Part shown: piece after piece, positions 16,667 through 25,169 of the stretch
How positions within the stretch are numbered: position 1 is the first letter of the stretch
How the letters are laid out: each line of letters starts with the position of its first letter
Assembly (NCBI GenBank): GCA_041685045.1
Contig: JAWLGP010000002.1
Location: 62,001-126,000, forward strand
Length of the DNA stretch: 64,000 bases
Direction: 5' to 3'
Origin: Thiohalomonas sp041685045
Lineage (GTDB): Bacteria; Pseudomonadota; Gammaproteobacteria; Thiohalomonadales; Thiohalomonadaceae
The notes under the pieces: model-generated
What the model was told of the DNA's origin: nothing
The model's database searches: none
The model's input: only the letters and a program-made list of their open reading frames with translations
Program-made: the position numbers and the translations under genes

Positions 16667-17995
16667 ATGGGCAACACGGCAATACGCGTCCAGGAACTGA
16701 CGAAGTTCTACCGGATCGGTACCGGAATCCGGGCACAGGACAGTTTCGCCACCGCGGCGTGGCAGGCGGTCAAGAGTCCGCTGGCCAACTACCGCAAATA
16801 TCGGGCGCTCTACCGCTTCGATGAACACGACGAAGCCGGGGAGTCGAGCGATGTGATCCGGGCACTGTCCGGCATCTCGTTCGAGGTAGCGGAAGGGGAC
16901 GTGGTCGGCATTCTCGGACACAACGGCGCCGGCAAGTCGACGCTGCTCAAGATCCTGTCGCGCATCACGCCGCCGACGCGGGGCCGGGTCGAGCTGCACG
17001 GGCGCATCTCCAGCCTGCTCGAGGTGGGCACCGGCTTCCACCAGGAGCTGACCGGCCGCGAAAACATCTACCTGAACGGCACCATCCTGGGAATGCGCAA
17101 GCGTGAAGTGGACCGGAAGTTCGACGAGATCGTCGCCTTCTCCGGGGTCGAGCGCTTTCTGGATACGCCGATCAAGCGCTATTCCAGCGGCATGCGCGTA
17201 CGGCTCGCGTTCTCCGTGGCGGCACACCTCGAACCGGAGATCCTGATCATCGACGAGGTGCTGGCGGTCGGCGACGCCGAATTTCAGAAGAAGTGCATCA
17301 ACAAGATGCAGGACGTCGGCCGCCAGGGGCGCACCGTCCTCTTCGTCTCCCACAACATGCCGGCAATCCTGAGCCTCTGTTCGCGCGGCATCCTGATCAA
17401 TGGCGGCCGACTGGTGGAGGACGGTCCGATACAGTCGGTGGTGGAAGGCTACAGTCAAATCCGCACCATCGTGCCGCCCGCCCGCGAATGGAGCGAGGAG
17501 AAGGCGCCGGGCGGCGATTCCGCCCGCTTGCTGGGCGTTCGGGTGACGGATCGGCACGGCACCATCTGCGATGCCTTCGACATCCGTGAACCCATCCGCC
17601 TGGAACTGCTCTATGAGGTCACGCGCGCGGGCTGCGAGTTGTTGCCGCACCTGTTCGTCTACAACGAAGAGGGCGTGAATCTGTTCGGCACGCTGGAGGA
17701 TGACGCCCGCTGGCGCGGGCGCGAGCGGCACAGCGGGATCTACCGCAGCACGGTCACGTTGCCGGGCAATCTGCTGGCGCCCGGTCGCCACTACGTCAAC
17801 TGTTCGGCGATCACGCTGAACCCCAACGTGCGTCAGTTCGTCGAGCGCAGCGTGGTGGCGTTCCAGGTCATCGACACGGTCGCCCCCGACAGCGCGCGGG
17901 GTGACTGGGCCGGCCCGCTGGGGGGTGTGATGCGGCCGAAGTTGTCATGGGATACGGAGCACCGGCCGGTGATCACCGCGCGCGCAGCGCCGTAA
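16667..17995 (+). CDS. wzt: Polysaccharide ABC transporter ATPase with C-terminal glycan-binding domain (Wzt-like)
   Basis: The 442-residue protein starts at ATG 16667 after AAGGAG. Walker A GHNGAGKST is near residue 84, the signature YSSGMRVRLAFS near 170 and Walker B ILIIDEVLAVGD near 190. A roughly 35-residue insertion rich in charged residues precedes the ABC core, as in other Wzt proteins. Residues from about 290 on form a beta-sandwich-like Wzt C-terminal domain. In E. coli O9a that domain reads the capped non-reducing chain end, so this polymer may be terminated by a modification before export. Confidence 0.9.
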   Translation: MGNTAIRVQELTKFYRIGTGIRAQDSFATAAWQAVKSPLANYRKYRALYRFDEHDEAGESSDVIRALSGISFEVAEGDVVGILGHNGAGKSTLLKILSRITPPTRGRVELHGRISSLLEVGTGFHQELTGRENIYLNGTILGMRKREVDRKFDEIVAFSGVERFLDTPIKRYSSGMRVRLAFSVAAHLEPEILIIDEVLAVGDAEFQKKCINKMQDVGRQGRTVLFVSHNMPAILSLCSRGILINGGRLVEDGPIQSVVEGYSQIRTIVPPAREWSEEKAPGGDSARLLGVRVTDRHGTICDAFDIREPIRLELLYEVTRAGCELLPHLFVYNEEGVNLFGTLEDDARWRGRERHSGIYRSTVTLPGNLLAPGRHYVNCSAITLNPNVRQFVERSVVAFQVIDTVAPDSARGDWAGPLGGVMRPKLSWDTEHRPVITARAAP

Positions 17996-18020
17996 CCGGA
18001 GCCGGCGACGGAGAGGGCTG

Positions 18021-19262
18021 ATGCGCATCGAGGCGATCCGAAGCGAGACAGGGAACGGCCGCAAGCGGATCCTGGCCGACATCGTCTGGGAGGATTGCGA
18101 CCGGCCCCCGGAGACGGTCTGGTTTGCCACCGACGAGGCGTTGGGCGATTCGCTGGAGCCCAATCCCCACGCGTTTCTGGTGGGGTGCGCGGTACCGGCC
18201 CAGCACTTCGGCGAACGCCGGGTGCGGCTGGAGGGGCCGGTATGTCCCGCCTTGCGCCAAGGGGTAGAGACCGCCCTGCGCGTGTATCAGCACTGGTACG
18301 GCACCGCCGCACCGCAGCTGGAGGTGCCTGTGCGGGCGGAAGACGTCGCCCCGCGCAGCAACGCCGCGCTGTTCCTCTCCGGCGGCATCGACTCTCTTGC
18401 CACCTTGCGCCGCAACCGCCTGCACTACACCCCGACCCATCCGGGCTATTTCACGGACGGGATTGCGGTGTTCGGTCTGGAGATGGAGGGGGAGGCGGCC
18501 TACGCCCGCGTCCGGCGGCGCCTGGAGCCGTTGGCGGCGCAGTTCGGCCTGCGGTTCCTGCCGGTCTACACCAACGTCTATCTGAATTACCGCACTGCCG
18601 ATGCCGCGGACGGCTTCCGCTTCTGGACCGACAAGTTCATGGGGGCGGCACTCGCCTCTGCCGCCCACGCCCTCGCTGGGCGCGTCGGCAGCGTCGCCAT
18701 CTCCGGCGGGCCGCACCTGCCGGTGCTGCGTCCGCACGGCTCCCACCCCCTGATCGAGCCGAACTATGGCAGCCGTGACCTGCGGGTGTCATCGGAGGGG
18801 CTCGATCTCAGTCGTCTCGACAAGACCCGGCTGCTGGCGGACTGGGACGATGCGTTGTGCGCGCTGCGGGTCTGCAATCAGTTCCGTCGCTACAGCGAGC
18901 ACGGCGTCAACTGCGGGCGCTGCGAAAAGTGCCTGCGTACCAAGCTGGCCTTGCTTGCCATCGGCAAGCTGCAGCGAGCGGAGGGCGTGTTTGCCGAGCC
19001 GGCGCTGACACCGACGCTGGTCCGTGAGGGCGTCCGCATCGGCAGTTCGTATACGGCATTCTGCTACGAAGAGTTGATCGCGCCGCTTGGCGCGGTCGGC
19101 CGGGACGACTTGGGCCGCGAGCTGCGCGCGAAACTGCGCGCCTACCGACGCCGATTCCGACCCATCACAGGGTTGCGGCAGTGCCTGAAACAGTTGGACA
19201 GGACCTGGCTGGGCGGGCGGCTGGGCCGGGCGCGCCGCGCCACACTGCCGTCCTCCACCTGA
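18021..19262 (+). CDS. PP-loop ATP-pyrophosphatase-like protein with CxxC zinc-type motif
   Basis: The 413-residue protein has a PP-loop, LFLSGGIDSLATL (about residues 115-127), which in QueC, asparagine synthetase and N-type ATP pyrophosphatases activates a carbonyl or carboxyl by adenylation. A NCGRCEKCLRTKL motif near residue 297 resembles the zinc-binding cysteines of QueC-like enzymes. No glutaminase domain is present. The rest does not match a family I can name. It follows wzt by 25 bases and precedes a GMC oxidoreductase. An amidation or other amine transfer to a sugar acid is a reasonable guess only. Confidence 0.7.
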   Translation: MRIEAIRSETGNGRKRILADIVWEDCDRPPETVWFATDEALGDSLEPNPHAFLVGCAVPAQHFGERRVRLEGPVCPALRQGVETALRVYQHWYGTAAPQLEVPVRAEDVAPRSNAALFLSGGIDSLATLRRNRLHYTPTHPGYFTDGIAVFGLEMEGEAAYARVRRRLEPLAAQFGLRFLPVYTNVYLNYRTADAADGFRFWTDKFMGAALASAAHALAGRVGSVAISGGPHLPVLRPHGSHPLIEPNYGSRDLRVSSEGLDLSRLDKTRLLADWDDALCALRVCNQFRRYSEHGVNCGRCEKCLRTKLALLAIGKLQRAEGVFAEPALTPTLVREGVRIGSSYTAFCYEELIAPLGAVGRDDLGRELRAKLRAYRRRFRPITGLRQCLKQLDRTWLGGRLGRARRATLPSST

Positions 19263-19288
19263 CGCGAACCGAAACCGGGGCAACCACC

Positions 19289-20956
19289 ATGATCATCGAT
19301 GCCGCCGAACTGCCCGCCGGTCACCTGATTCGCCGCCGTGTCTGTATCGTCGGCGGCGGCGTGGTCGGGATTACGCTGGCACGCGAACTGGCGGCCCTGG
19401 AACAGGACGTTTGCGTGCTGGAGGGGGGCGGGCGCGGCCCGGAGGCGGAGAGCCAGGCGCTGTTCGCAGGCGAGTGCGTCGGCCATCCCTACTACCCGCT
19501 GGACACCGCCCGCGGTCGGCAACTCGGCGGCTCCAGCGTCCGCTGGATGCTCGACCTCGGTGGGGAGCGCTTTGGCGCCCGGCTGCGCCCGATGAGCCCC
19601 ATCGATTTCGAAAAGCGGGATTGGGTTCCTGACAGCGGGTGGCCGTTCGACTACGAAACCCTGGTGCCGTTCTACCGGCGCGCACAGCGCATCTTCCGCG
19701 TCGGACCCTACGACTATGCCGCCGACGGCTGGGGCGGGCGCGGGCATGCGCCGCTGCCGCTGGATCCGGCCGCAGTGGAGACCGTGGTCTACCAGTGCGT
19801 CGACCGCCAGCTGTTCTGTCGTGATTACCACGACGAACTGGAAAGCCGGCCCGACGTGACGGTCTATCTGCATGCCAACGCCCTCGAACTGGAGACCGAC
19901 CCCGGCGGACAGCAGGTCCGGCGCATCGAGGTCGCCGGTCCCGACGGCAAGCGTTTCAGCGTCGAGGCGGAGATCGTCGTGCTGGCCCTGAACGGGATTG
20001 AGACCCCGCGGCTTTTGCTGCTTTCGAACCGGCACCAGCCGGCCGGTCTCGGTAACCAGCACGACCGGGTCGGCCGCTTTTTCATGGAGCACCCGCACCT
20101 GTGGTCCGGCCACATTCGGCCCTACGACAGAGGTCTGTTCGAGCGCAGCGGACTGTATGCCGTCCACGACGTCGACGACATTCCCGTGATCGGTCAGTTA
20201 ACGCTGCCCGACCGGGTATTGCGGCGGGAACGGCTGCTGAACTACGCGGCGGTGATCAAGCCGGGGTATATCGCCGCCGGGGCGCGGCGGGAGGCGATCA
20301 CCCACGGTGCGCAGGCGTTCCGAGCCGCACTCGGCGCACTGCGGCACCGTGACGTCGACGGCTTCAATCGTCACATGAGCACGCTGTTCCCGGTGGTCAA
20401 CAACCTGACCTCCGCCGCCTACCGTCGGGGAACGCGGCTGATGAACCGCCTGATGCGCCTGAAGCCGTATGAGGTGTTTCGCCTCAATCACATGGCTGAG
20501 CAGATCCCCAACCCGGACAGCCGGGTGACCCTGGGCGATCAGGTGGATCGTTTCGGTCAGCGACAGGTGCGCCTCGACTGGCGTTTGTCGAGCCAGGATA
20601 TCGACTCCATGGTACGGGCGCAGCGGGTCATCGATACCGCCCTGCATGGGGCGGGGATCGGTCGGCTCACGATTGAACTGGAGGGGGATACGCCGCCCCC
20701 GGACCTGCACGGCGGCTGGCACCACATGGGCACCACCCGCATGCACGACGACCCCCGCCAGGGGGTGTGTGACGCGCATGGTAGGGTCCACGGCGTGGAC
20801 AACCTGTATGTGGCCGGCCCGTCACTGTTTCCGACCAGCGGCTGTGCCAACCCGGCACTGACCACGGTGGCGCTGACGCTGCGTCTGGCCGATCACCTGA
20901 AGCAGTCAATCCTCCGCTGCCACGACCCTCTCGACGAGCTGCGCGAGACGCGATGA
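19289..20956 (+). CDS. GMC-family FAD-dependent oxidoreductase
   Basis: ATG 19289 gives 555 residues; longer in-frame options overlap the previous gene without a ribosome site. The FAD motif RVCIVGGGVVGITLARELA is near residue 17, and the C-terminal GMC block includes WHHMGTTRMHDDP, NLYVAGPSLFPTSG and NPALTTVALTLRLADHL. GMC enzymes oxidise alcohols, often sugars or polyols; this branch resembles glucose/fructose-dehydrogenase-type proteins. No Tat or Sec signal is seen, so it should be cytoplasmic and act on a precursor or lipid-linked sugar. It overlaps the acyltransferase by four bases. Confidence 0.85.
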   Translation: MIIDAAELPAGHLIRRRVCIVGGGVVGITLARELAALEQDVCVLEGGGRGPEAESQALFAGECVGHPYYPLDTARGRQLGGSSVRWMLDLGGERFGARLRPMSPIDFEKRDWVPDSGWPFDYETLVPFYRRAQRIFRVGPYDYAADGWGGRGHAPLPLDPAAVETVVYQCVDRQLFCRDYHDELESRPDVTVYLHANALELETDPGGQQVRRIEVAGPDGKRFSVEAEIVVLALNGIETPRLLLLSNRHQPAGLGNQHDRVGRFFMEHPHLWSGHIRPYDRGLFERSGLYAVHDVDDIPVIGQLTLPDRVLRRERLLNYAAVIKPGYIAAGARREAITHGAQAFRAALGALRHRDVDGFNRHMSTLFPVVNNLTSAAYRRGTRLMNRLMRLKPYEVFRLNHMAEQIPNPDSRVTLGDQVDRFGQRQVRLDWRLSSQDIDSMVRAQRVIDTALHGAGIGRLTIELEGDTPPPDLHGGWHHMGTTRMHDDPRQGVCDAHGRVHGVDNLYVAGPSLFPTSGCANPALTTVALTLRLADHLKQSILRCHDPLDELRETR

Positions 20957-21609
20957 TCGGCCAGTGGTGGAGCCGGGGCTGGATGCTGTTTGCGGGCCAC
21001 GGTCCGGCGGGAAGGCTGGCGATGCGCATCGCCGCCTTGAGCGCGCCTCCCCATAAAGAGCGCGTCTCCCTGGCGCGCATGCACCCGGCCGGATATATCG
21101 CCGCCAGTGCGACCCTGCACCACCGGGAACTGGCGATTGGGCGGCACGTGTTCATCGACGAGCGGGCGGTGCTTTTCCAGAGAAAGAACGGTGGACCAAT
21201 CCTGCTCGGGGACGGGGTGTGCATCTACCGTGATGCCATTCTGGAGACCGGCGCCGGCGGACGGCTTCAGCTCGAGCCCGGAGTCAGCATCCATCCCCGC
21301 TGCCAGATCAATGCCTACGTGTCGGAGATCCGCATCGGTCGCGATGCAATGCTGGCCCCCGGCTGTGCACTCTATCCGTACGACCACGGCACCCGCGCCG
21401 ATCAGCCGATCAAACGCCAGCCGCTCTCCAGCAAGGGCCCGATCTTCATCGGCGAGGGAGCGTGGCTCGGTTACGGCACCGTAGTGCTGGGCGGCGTGAG
21501 CGTCGGCAAGGGCGCCGTGATCGGCGCCGGGTCGGTGGTGACCCGCGACATCCCTGATGGCGCCATCGCCCACGGCGTTCCGGCGCGGGTGGTTGGGAAG
21601 CGGCAGTGA
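20953..21609 (+). CDS. Left-handed beta-helix acyltransferase (WcaF/Maa-like)
   Basis: The 218-residue protein is built of hexapeptide repeats (LLGDGV, EPGVSIHPRC, IGEGAWLGYGTVVLGG, IGAGSVVTRDIP), the left-handed beta-helix of acetyl-CoA-type sugar O-acetyltransferases. The family catalytic His may be in LYPYDHGTR (about residue 143). GVPARVVGK at the end is typical. It closes the wzm-to-acyltransferase run and converges on the SGNH lipoprotein gene nine bases away. An acyl-adding enzyme next to an SGNH esterase suggests that EPS acyl groups are both added and trimmed. Confidence 0.85.
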   Translation: MIGQWWSRGWMLFAGHGPAGRLAMRIAALSAPPHKERVSLARMHPAGYIAASATLHHRELAIGRHVFIDERAVLFQRKNGGPILLGDGVCIYRDAILETGAGGRLQLEPGVSIHPRCQINAYVSEIRIGRDAMLAPGCALYPYDHGTRADQPIKRQPLSSKGPIFIGEGAWLGYGTVVLGGVSVGKGAVIGAGSVVTRDIPDGAIAHGVPARVVGKRQ

Positions 21610-21618
21610 TGCCCTGCG

Positions 21619-22665
21619 TCAAGGGCACTTCAACAACAGCCGCTCCAGCGCCCGCGACCAGGTATCAGCCATCACCTGGTAGCCGGCTTCGTTGGGATGC
21701 TGTGCGCTGTAGTAGAGGGAGCCGTCCGGTTCCCCTTGCTCGTTCCAGAGGGCTCGCTGCTGGTCGACGAGGACGATGTCATCCTGAAATGTCGGATCGG
21801 CGATGCGTGTTCTGGCAACGGACTCAAGGTTGTCGTTGAACTGCTCCACCAGGCCTTCCGCGTCCCGCGGGTAGGTGTCGATAATGCGTGCAAGCAGCAC
21901 GGTTACATGGTTCCCGGTATCGGACTCCCACCGTTCGATTTCGTCCAGCACCGACTGCACGTCATCGGCGTTGCCATCCAGGCCGTTGGTGCCGATGTGC
22001 AGCAGGACAAAATCCGCCGGATTGAGGTTCAGCCAGGCATAGGCACCGTCGTCGCCGGCATCGGCGGTTTGGCCCCACGCGATCTCGTCGTCGCGCCAGC
22101 CGCCGTGGCCTTCGTGGTCGGCATCGAACGGCAGGGCGTCACCGTGAACCAGGCTGCCGACCATGTCCAAGGGATAGCCCCCGTCGGTGAGCGCGTTGAA
22201 TAGCGGCAGGCGGTAGCCCGTGCGATGCGACGGCTCCGGGAAGCCGACATCCATGATCCCGGAAGTGATCGAGTCCCCGAGCGGCATGATGCGCGCAGTC
22301 GGGACGATCCGCGCGCGTGCCACCCGGCGCGCACCGCTATCGTCCTCGATGCTGAACTCAAAGCTGTCTTCGCCGTAACCGGCGCCGGGGGATCGGGTGT
22401 AGCTGAAGTGGGAAGAGCCGGGTGCATCGAGCAGAATCTCGCCGCGTTCCGGTTTGCGCCGAATTTCGAAGGTCAGTTGGTCGGAGTGGGCGGCGAAACC
22501 GAAGGCTTCCAGTTCACCGCGCAACGTCCCTTCCGCCGGCGCCACATAGCATGCCACCGGCGTCGGCGCTTCCTCCTCCGGCGCACCGCCCCCGCCCCCG
22601 CCCCCGCCGCAGCCGGTCACGACCAGCGTCATAAAGCAGAACGCCATGCGCGCGCTGTCCGTCAT
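21619..22665 (-). CDS. SGNH/GDSL-type esterase lipoprotein
   Basis: ATG 22665 follows GAGGAG and gives a lipoprotein signal with lipobox VTGC, then a run of eight glycines, one Ig/cadherin-like repeat (to about residue 125), then the SGNH domain. IMPLGDSITSG carries the nucleophile Ser, HEGHGGW the Gly block, LLHIGTNG the Asn, and AQHPNEAGY the His. The usual Asp three residues before that His is Ser. The 348-residue protein is a close paralogue of the C-terminal part of the protein at 1743-4562, but with Ser, Asn and His kept. A periplasmic or surface deacylase for the EPS is inferred. It is the only minus-strand gene inside the locus before 32.8 kb. Confidence 0.85.
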   Translation of the reverse strand: MTDSARMAFCFMTLVVTGCGGGGGGGGAPEEEAPTPVACYVAPAEGTLRGELEAFGFAAHSDQLTFEIRRKPERGEILLDAPGSSHFSYTRSPGAGYGEDSFEFSIEDDSGARRVARARIVPTARIMPLGDSITSGIMDVGFPEPSHRTGYRLPLFNALTDGGYPLDMVGSLVHGDALPFDADHEGHGGWRDDEIAWGQTADAGDDGAYAWLNLNPADFVLLHIGTNGLDGNADDVQSVLDEIERWESDTGNHVTVLLARIIDTYPRDAEGLVEQFNDNLESVARTRIADPTFQDDIVLVDQQRALWNEQGEPDGSLYYSAQHPNEAGYQVMADTWSRALERLLLKCP

Positions 22666-22916
22666 TCGCGCTCCTCGATCACACGACTGTTCGAAAAGAA
22701 GGGCGTATCGCCGCATTGATAAAAAGTTAGCCGAGTAGTGGAACGCCACCGGTGGGATAAACCCTACTTCGGTCGCCGTGTTCACCGTAGTGGCGGGTGT
22801 TTTTTGCCGGCAATCTCCCTGCTTCGGGCGCTGCGCCTACGAACAATGGCGCAGCTGCCCGAACCGAAAAGCGGCTGCGAAATGTTCTTGCCTAGACTTA
22901 GTGTGAGGGCGACTAC

Positions 22917-23918
22917 ATGCCCTACAAACAGCCACTGTGGATGCAACAACGGAGTGCAGGGATGCCGGACGGATTGTCACATCATGCCGGGGCAAGGGCG
23001 GCGGATGACGAAACCCCGCTGGTGTCCATCGGCATACCAACCCACAACCGGGGCGATCGCTATCTTCCCGTTACCCTGCATTCGGCGCTGTCGCAGACCT
23101 ACGGGAACCTGGAAATTGTGGTCTCCGACAACGGCTCGACAGACGGTACCGCCGATGGGCTCGCCGCCATACGCGACCCGCGTCTGCGCTGGTATCGCCA
23201 TGAAGAGGCGATGTCACCCAACGACAACTTCAACTTCTGCCTGGGGCAGGCGAAAGGCCGTTGGTTCCTGCTGCTGCACGACGACGACGTCATCGACCCC
23301 GACTTTGTGACCACCTGCATCGGCGCGCTCCAGGGGCGCCGTCCCGGGCTGATCCGCACCGGCACGCGCATCATTGATGCCGATGGCAATACCTTGCTCG
23401 CGCGTCCGAACCGGGCGTCGACCGGTTCGGACCTGGACGACCTGGCTAATGCGTGGATCCGCAACGACACCGGGCTGTTCCTGTGCAGCACCCTGTTCGC
23501 AACGGACAGCCTGCGCCTGATCGGTGGGTTCGGCTCACGGCACCACCTGTTGCAGGACGTGCTGGTGGAGTTGGACCTGGCGGCGCGCTTCGGGCATGTG
23601 GAGGTGAGCGACGTCAAGGCGAGCTTTCGTCGTCACCCCGGCGAAATGACCAAGGCGACCAAGGTGCGACTCTGGCAGGAGGACGCGGAGTTCCTGCTGG
23701 ATCGGTTGGGCGCGCAGCTGGCGCCCGCGGACAAGCCGCTGTTGCGGGATATGGAACGGTTCATGGCGGACCTGGTGTTCCGCAGGGCGCTGGAGGTGCA
23801 GGGCGGACTGGCGCGGCTGTCGGCCCTGGCCTCGGTGATCCACCGCAGCGGCTACCGCAACTGGCCACCGGCACGCATGCTGGCCCCCCGCCGGCTTCGC
23901 TCGGCCCTGGGGCTGTGA
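22917..23918 (+). CDS. Glycosyltransferase family 2
   Basis: The GT-A fold is clear from PLVSIGIPTHNRG, LEIVVSDNGSTDGT and the DXD-like LLLHDDDVIDPDF. The 333-residue product is soluble and should add a sugar to the lipid-linked repeat on the cytoplasmic face. Two starts are possible: ATG 22917 (after GAGGG) and ATG 22962 (after GGAG). The catalytic domain begins about 30 residues after the first, so either works. Gene spacing to the next glycosyltransferase is 12 bases. Confidence 0.87.
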   Translation: MPYKQPLWMQQRSAGMPDGLSHHAGARAADDETPLVSIGIPTHNRGDRYLPVTLHSALSQTYGNLEIVVSDNGSTDGTADGLAAIRDPRLRWYRHEEAMSPNDNFNFCLGQAKGRWFLLLHDDDVIDPDFVTTCIGALQGRRPGLIRTGTRIIDADGNTLLARPNRASTGSDLDDLANAWIRNDTGLFLCSTLFATDSLRLIGGFGSRHHLLQDVLVELDLAARFGHVEVSDVKASFRRHPGEMTKATKVRLWQEDAEFLLDRLGAQLAPADKPLLRDMERFMADLVFRRALEVQGGLARLSALASVIHRSGYRNWPPARMLAPRRLRSALGL

Positions 23919-23930
23919 GGAGGCACACCG

Positions 23931-25169
23931 ATGGAGGTGGCGTTCTTCGTCGATTCCTTTCCCAGTGTCAGCGAGACCTTTGTGCACGCGCAGATGGCCG
24001 AACTGGCGGAGCGGGGGATCACCATCGATGTCTACGCCCAGCAACGCGGCAATGGGCACGCGCCGCCGTTCGTGCGCTCCGTTACCTACCTGCGGTTGCC
24101 GCCGCCAGGGGCAGCGGCACGGCTGTTGGCGATGGCGAAGGCGTTGGGTGCCGAGCCTCCGGCGCGCAGGCTGCTTTGCACCGCCTGTAATCCCGTACGC
24201 TTCGGGCGCAAGGCGCTATCGGGGCGCTTTTTCTTCGCCGCGGCGCCTTTGTTGCATGCCCGGAATTCGTATGACGCCGTCATCGCCCACTTCGGCCCTA
24301 ACGGCGAATATGCATCCGGTTTGCGTGCCCTGGGCCGGATCGCGGGGCCGATTGTCACGTTTTTTCATGGTTATGACCTCACCAAGTACCTGATCAAACA
24401 CGGGGAAAGTACCTATCGCCGCCTGTTTGCGGATGGCGATCTGTTCCTTGCCATCAGCGAGCACTGGGCCGAGCGGTTGCGCGCCCTCGGTTGCCCGCCG
24501 ACACGGATCGGCGTCCACCGCATGGGGGTCGATTGCGACCGCATCGCCTTTAACCCGCGCCGACAGGAAGGGCGGGTGGAGCTGCTCAGTGTCGGACGCC
24601 TGGTCGAAAAAAAGGGTTTTGCGGTGGCGCTGCGCGCCCTGGCCGCCCAGCGGGAGAAGCTGCCGTCGTTCCATTACACGATCATTGGCGACGGGCCGCT
24701 GCGGCACGGGTTGGAACGGCAGACGGAAATAGCCGGGCTGAGCGACTGCGTCAGCTTCGCCGGCGCCCGTACGCCGACGCAAGTCGGGCAGGCGATGGCC
24801 CGCGCGCACCTCCTGATCGCACCGAGCGTGACCGCCGCCGACGGCGATTGCGAAGGCATCCCGGTCGTGTTGATGGAGGCGATGGCCGCCGGTCTGCCGG
24901 TGGTCAGTTCATTCCACAGCGGGATCCCGGAACTGATCGACGACGGCCGGCATGGGCGACTGGTCGCGGAACGTGACGTCGCGGCACTGGGGGAGGCGAT
25001 CCGCTGGCTGATTGAACACCCCGATGCCGCCAGCCGGTTGGCCCTGGCGGCCCGGCGACGGGTCGAGGCGAAGTTCGATACGCGCCACTGGAACCGTGCG
25101 CTGTTGGAACGGATCAGGGCGTTGGCGCCAGGCGATCGCCTAACGGTGCCGGGCGGGGTGGAACAATGA
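23931..25169 (+). CDS. Glycosyltransferase family 4 (WcaL-like)
   Basis: The 412-residue GT-B enzyme has the N-terminal VAFFVDSFPSVSETFVHAQM motif of colanic-acid-type transferases and FFHGYDLTKYL. The C-terminal LLSVGRLVEKKGF and the retaining EX7E motif EGIPVVLMEAMAAGLPVV are also present. ATG 23931 is preceded by GAGGAGG. It overlaps the next gene by four bases (ATGA). The donor sugar cannot be told from sequence. Confidence 0.9.
   Translation: MEVAFFVDSFPSVSETFVHAQMAELAERGITIDVYAQQRGNGHAPPFVRSVTYLRLPPPGAAARLLAMAKALGAEPPARRLLCTACNPVRFGRKALSGRFFFAAAPLLHARNSYDAVIAHFGPNGEYASGLRALGRIAGPIVTFFHGYDLTKYLIKHGESTYRRLFADGDLFLAISEHWAERLRALGCPPTRIGVHRMGVDCDRIAFNPRRQEGRVELLSVGRLVEKKGFAVALRALAAQREKLPSFHYTIIGDGPLRHGLERQTEIAGLSDCVSFAGARTPTQVGQAMARAHLLIAPSVTAADGDCEGIPVVLMEAMAAGLPVVSSFHSGIPELIDDGRHGRLVAERDVAALGEAIRWLIEHPDAASRLALAARRRVEAKFDTRHWNRALLERIRALAPGDRLTVPGGVEQ

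Noticed and set aside
22666..22916. Sigma-54 promoter in the divergent gap before the first glycosyltransferase
   Set aside because: TGGCGCAGCTGCCC resembles a -24/-12 element only loosely; the spacing and TTGC half do not fit. It is better explained as part of an imperfect stem (GGGCGCTGCGCC with GGCGCAGCTGCCC).
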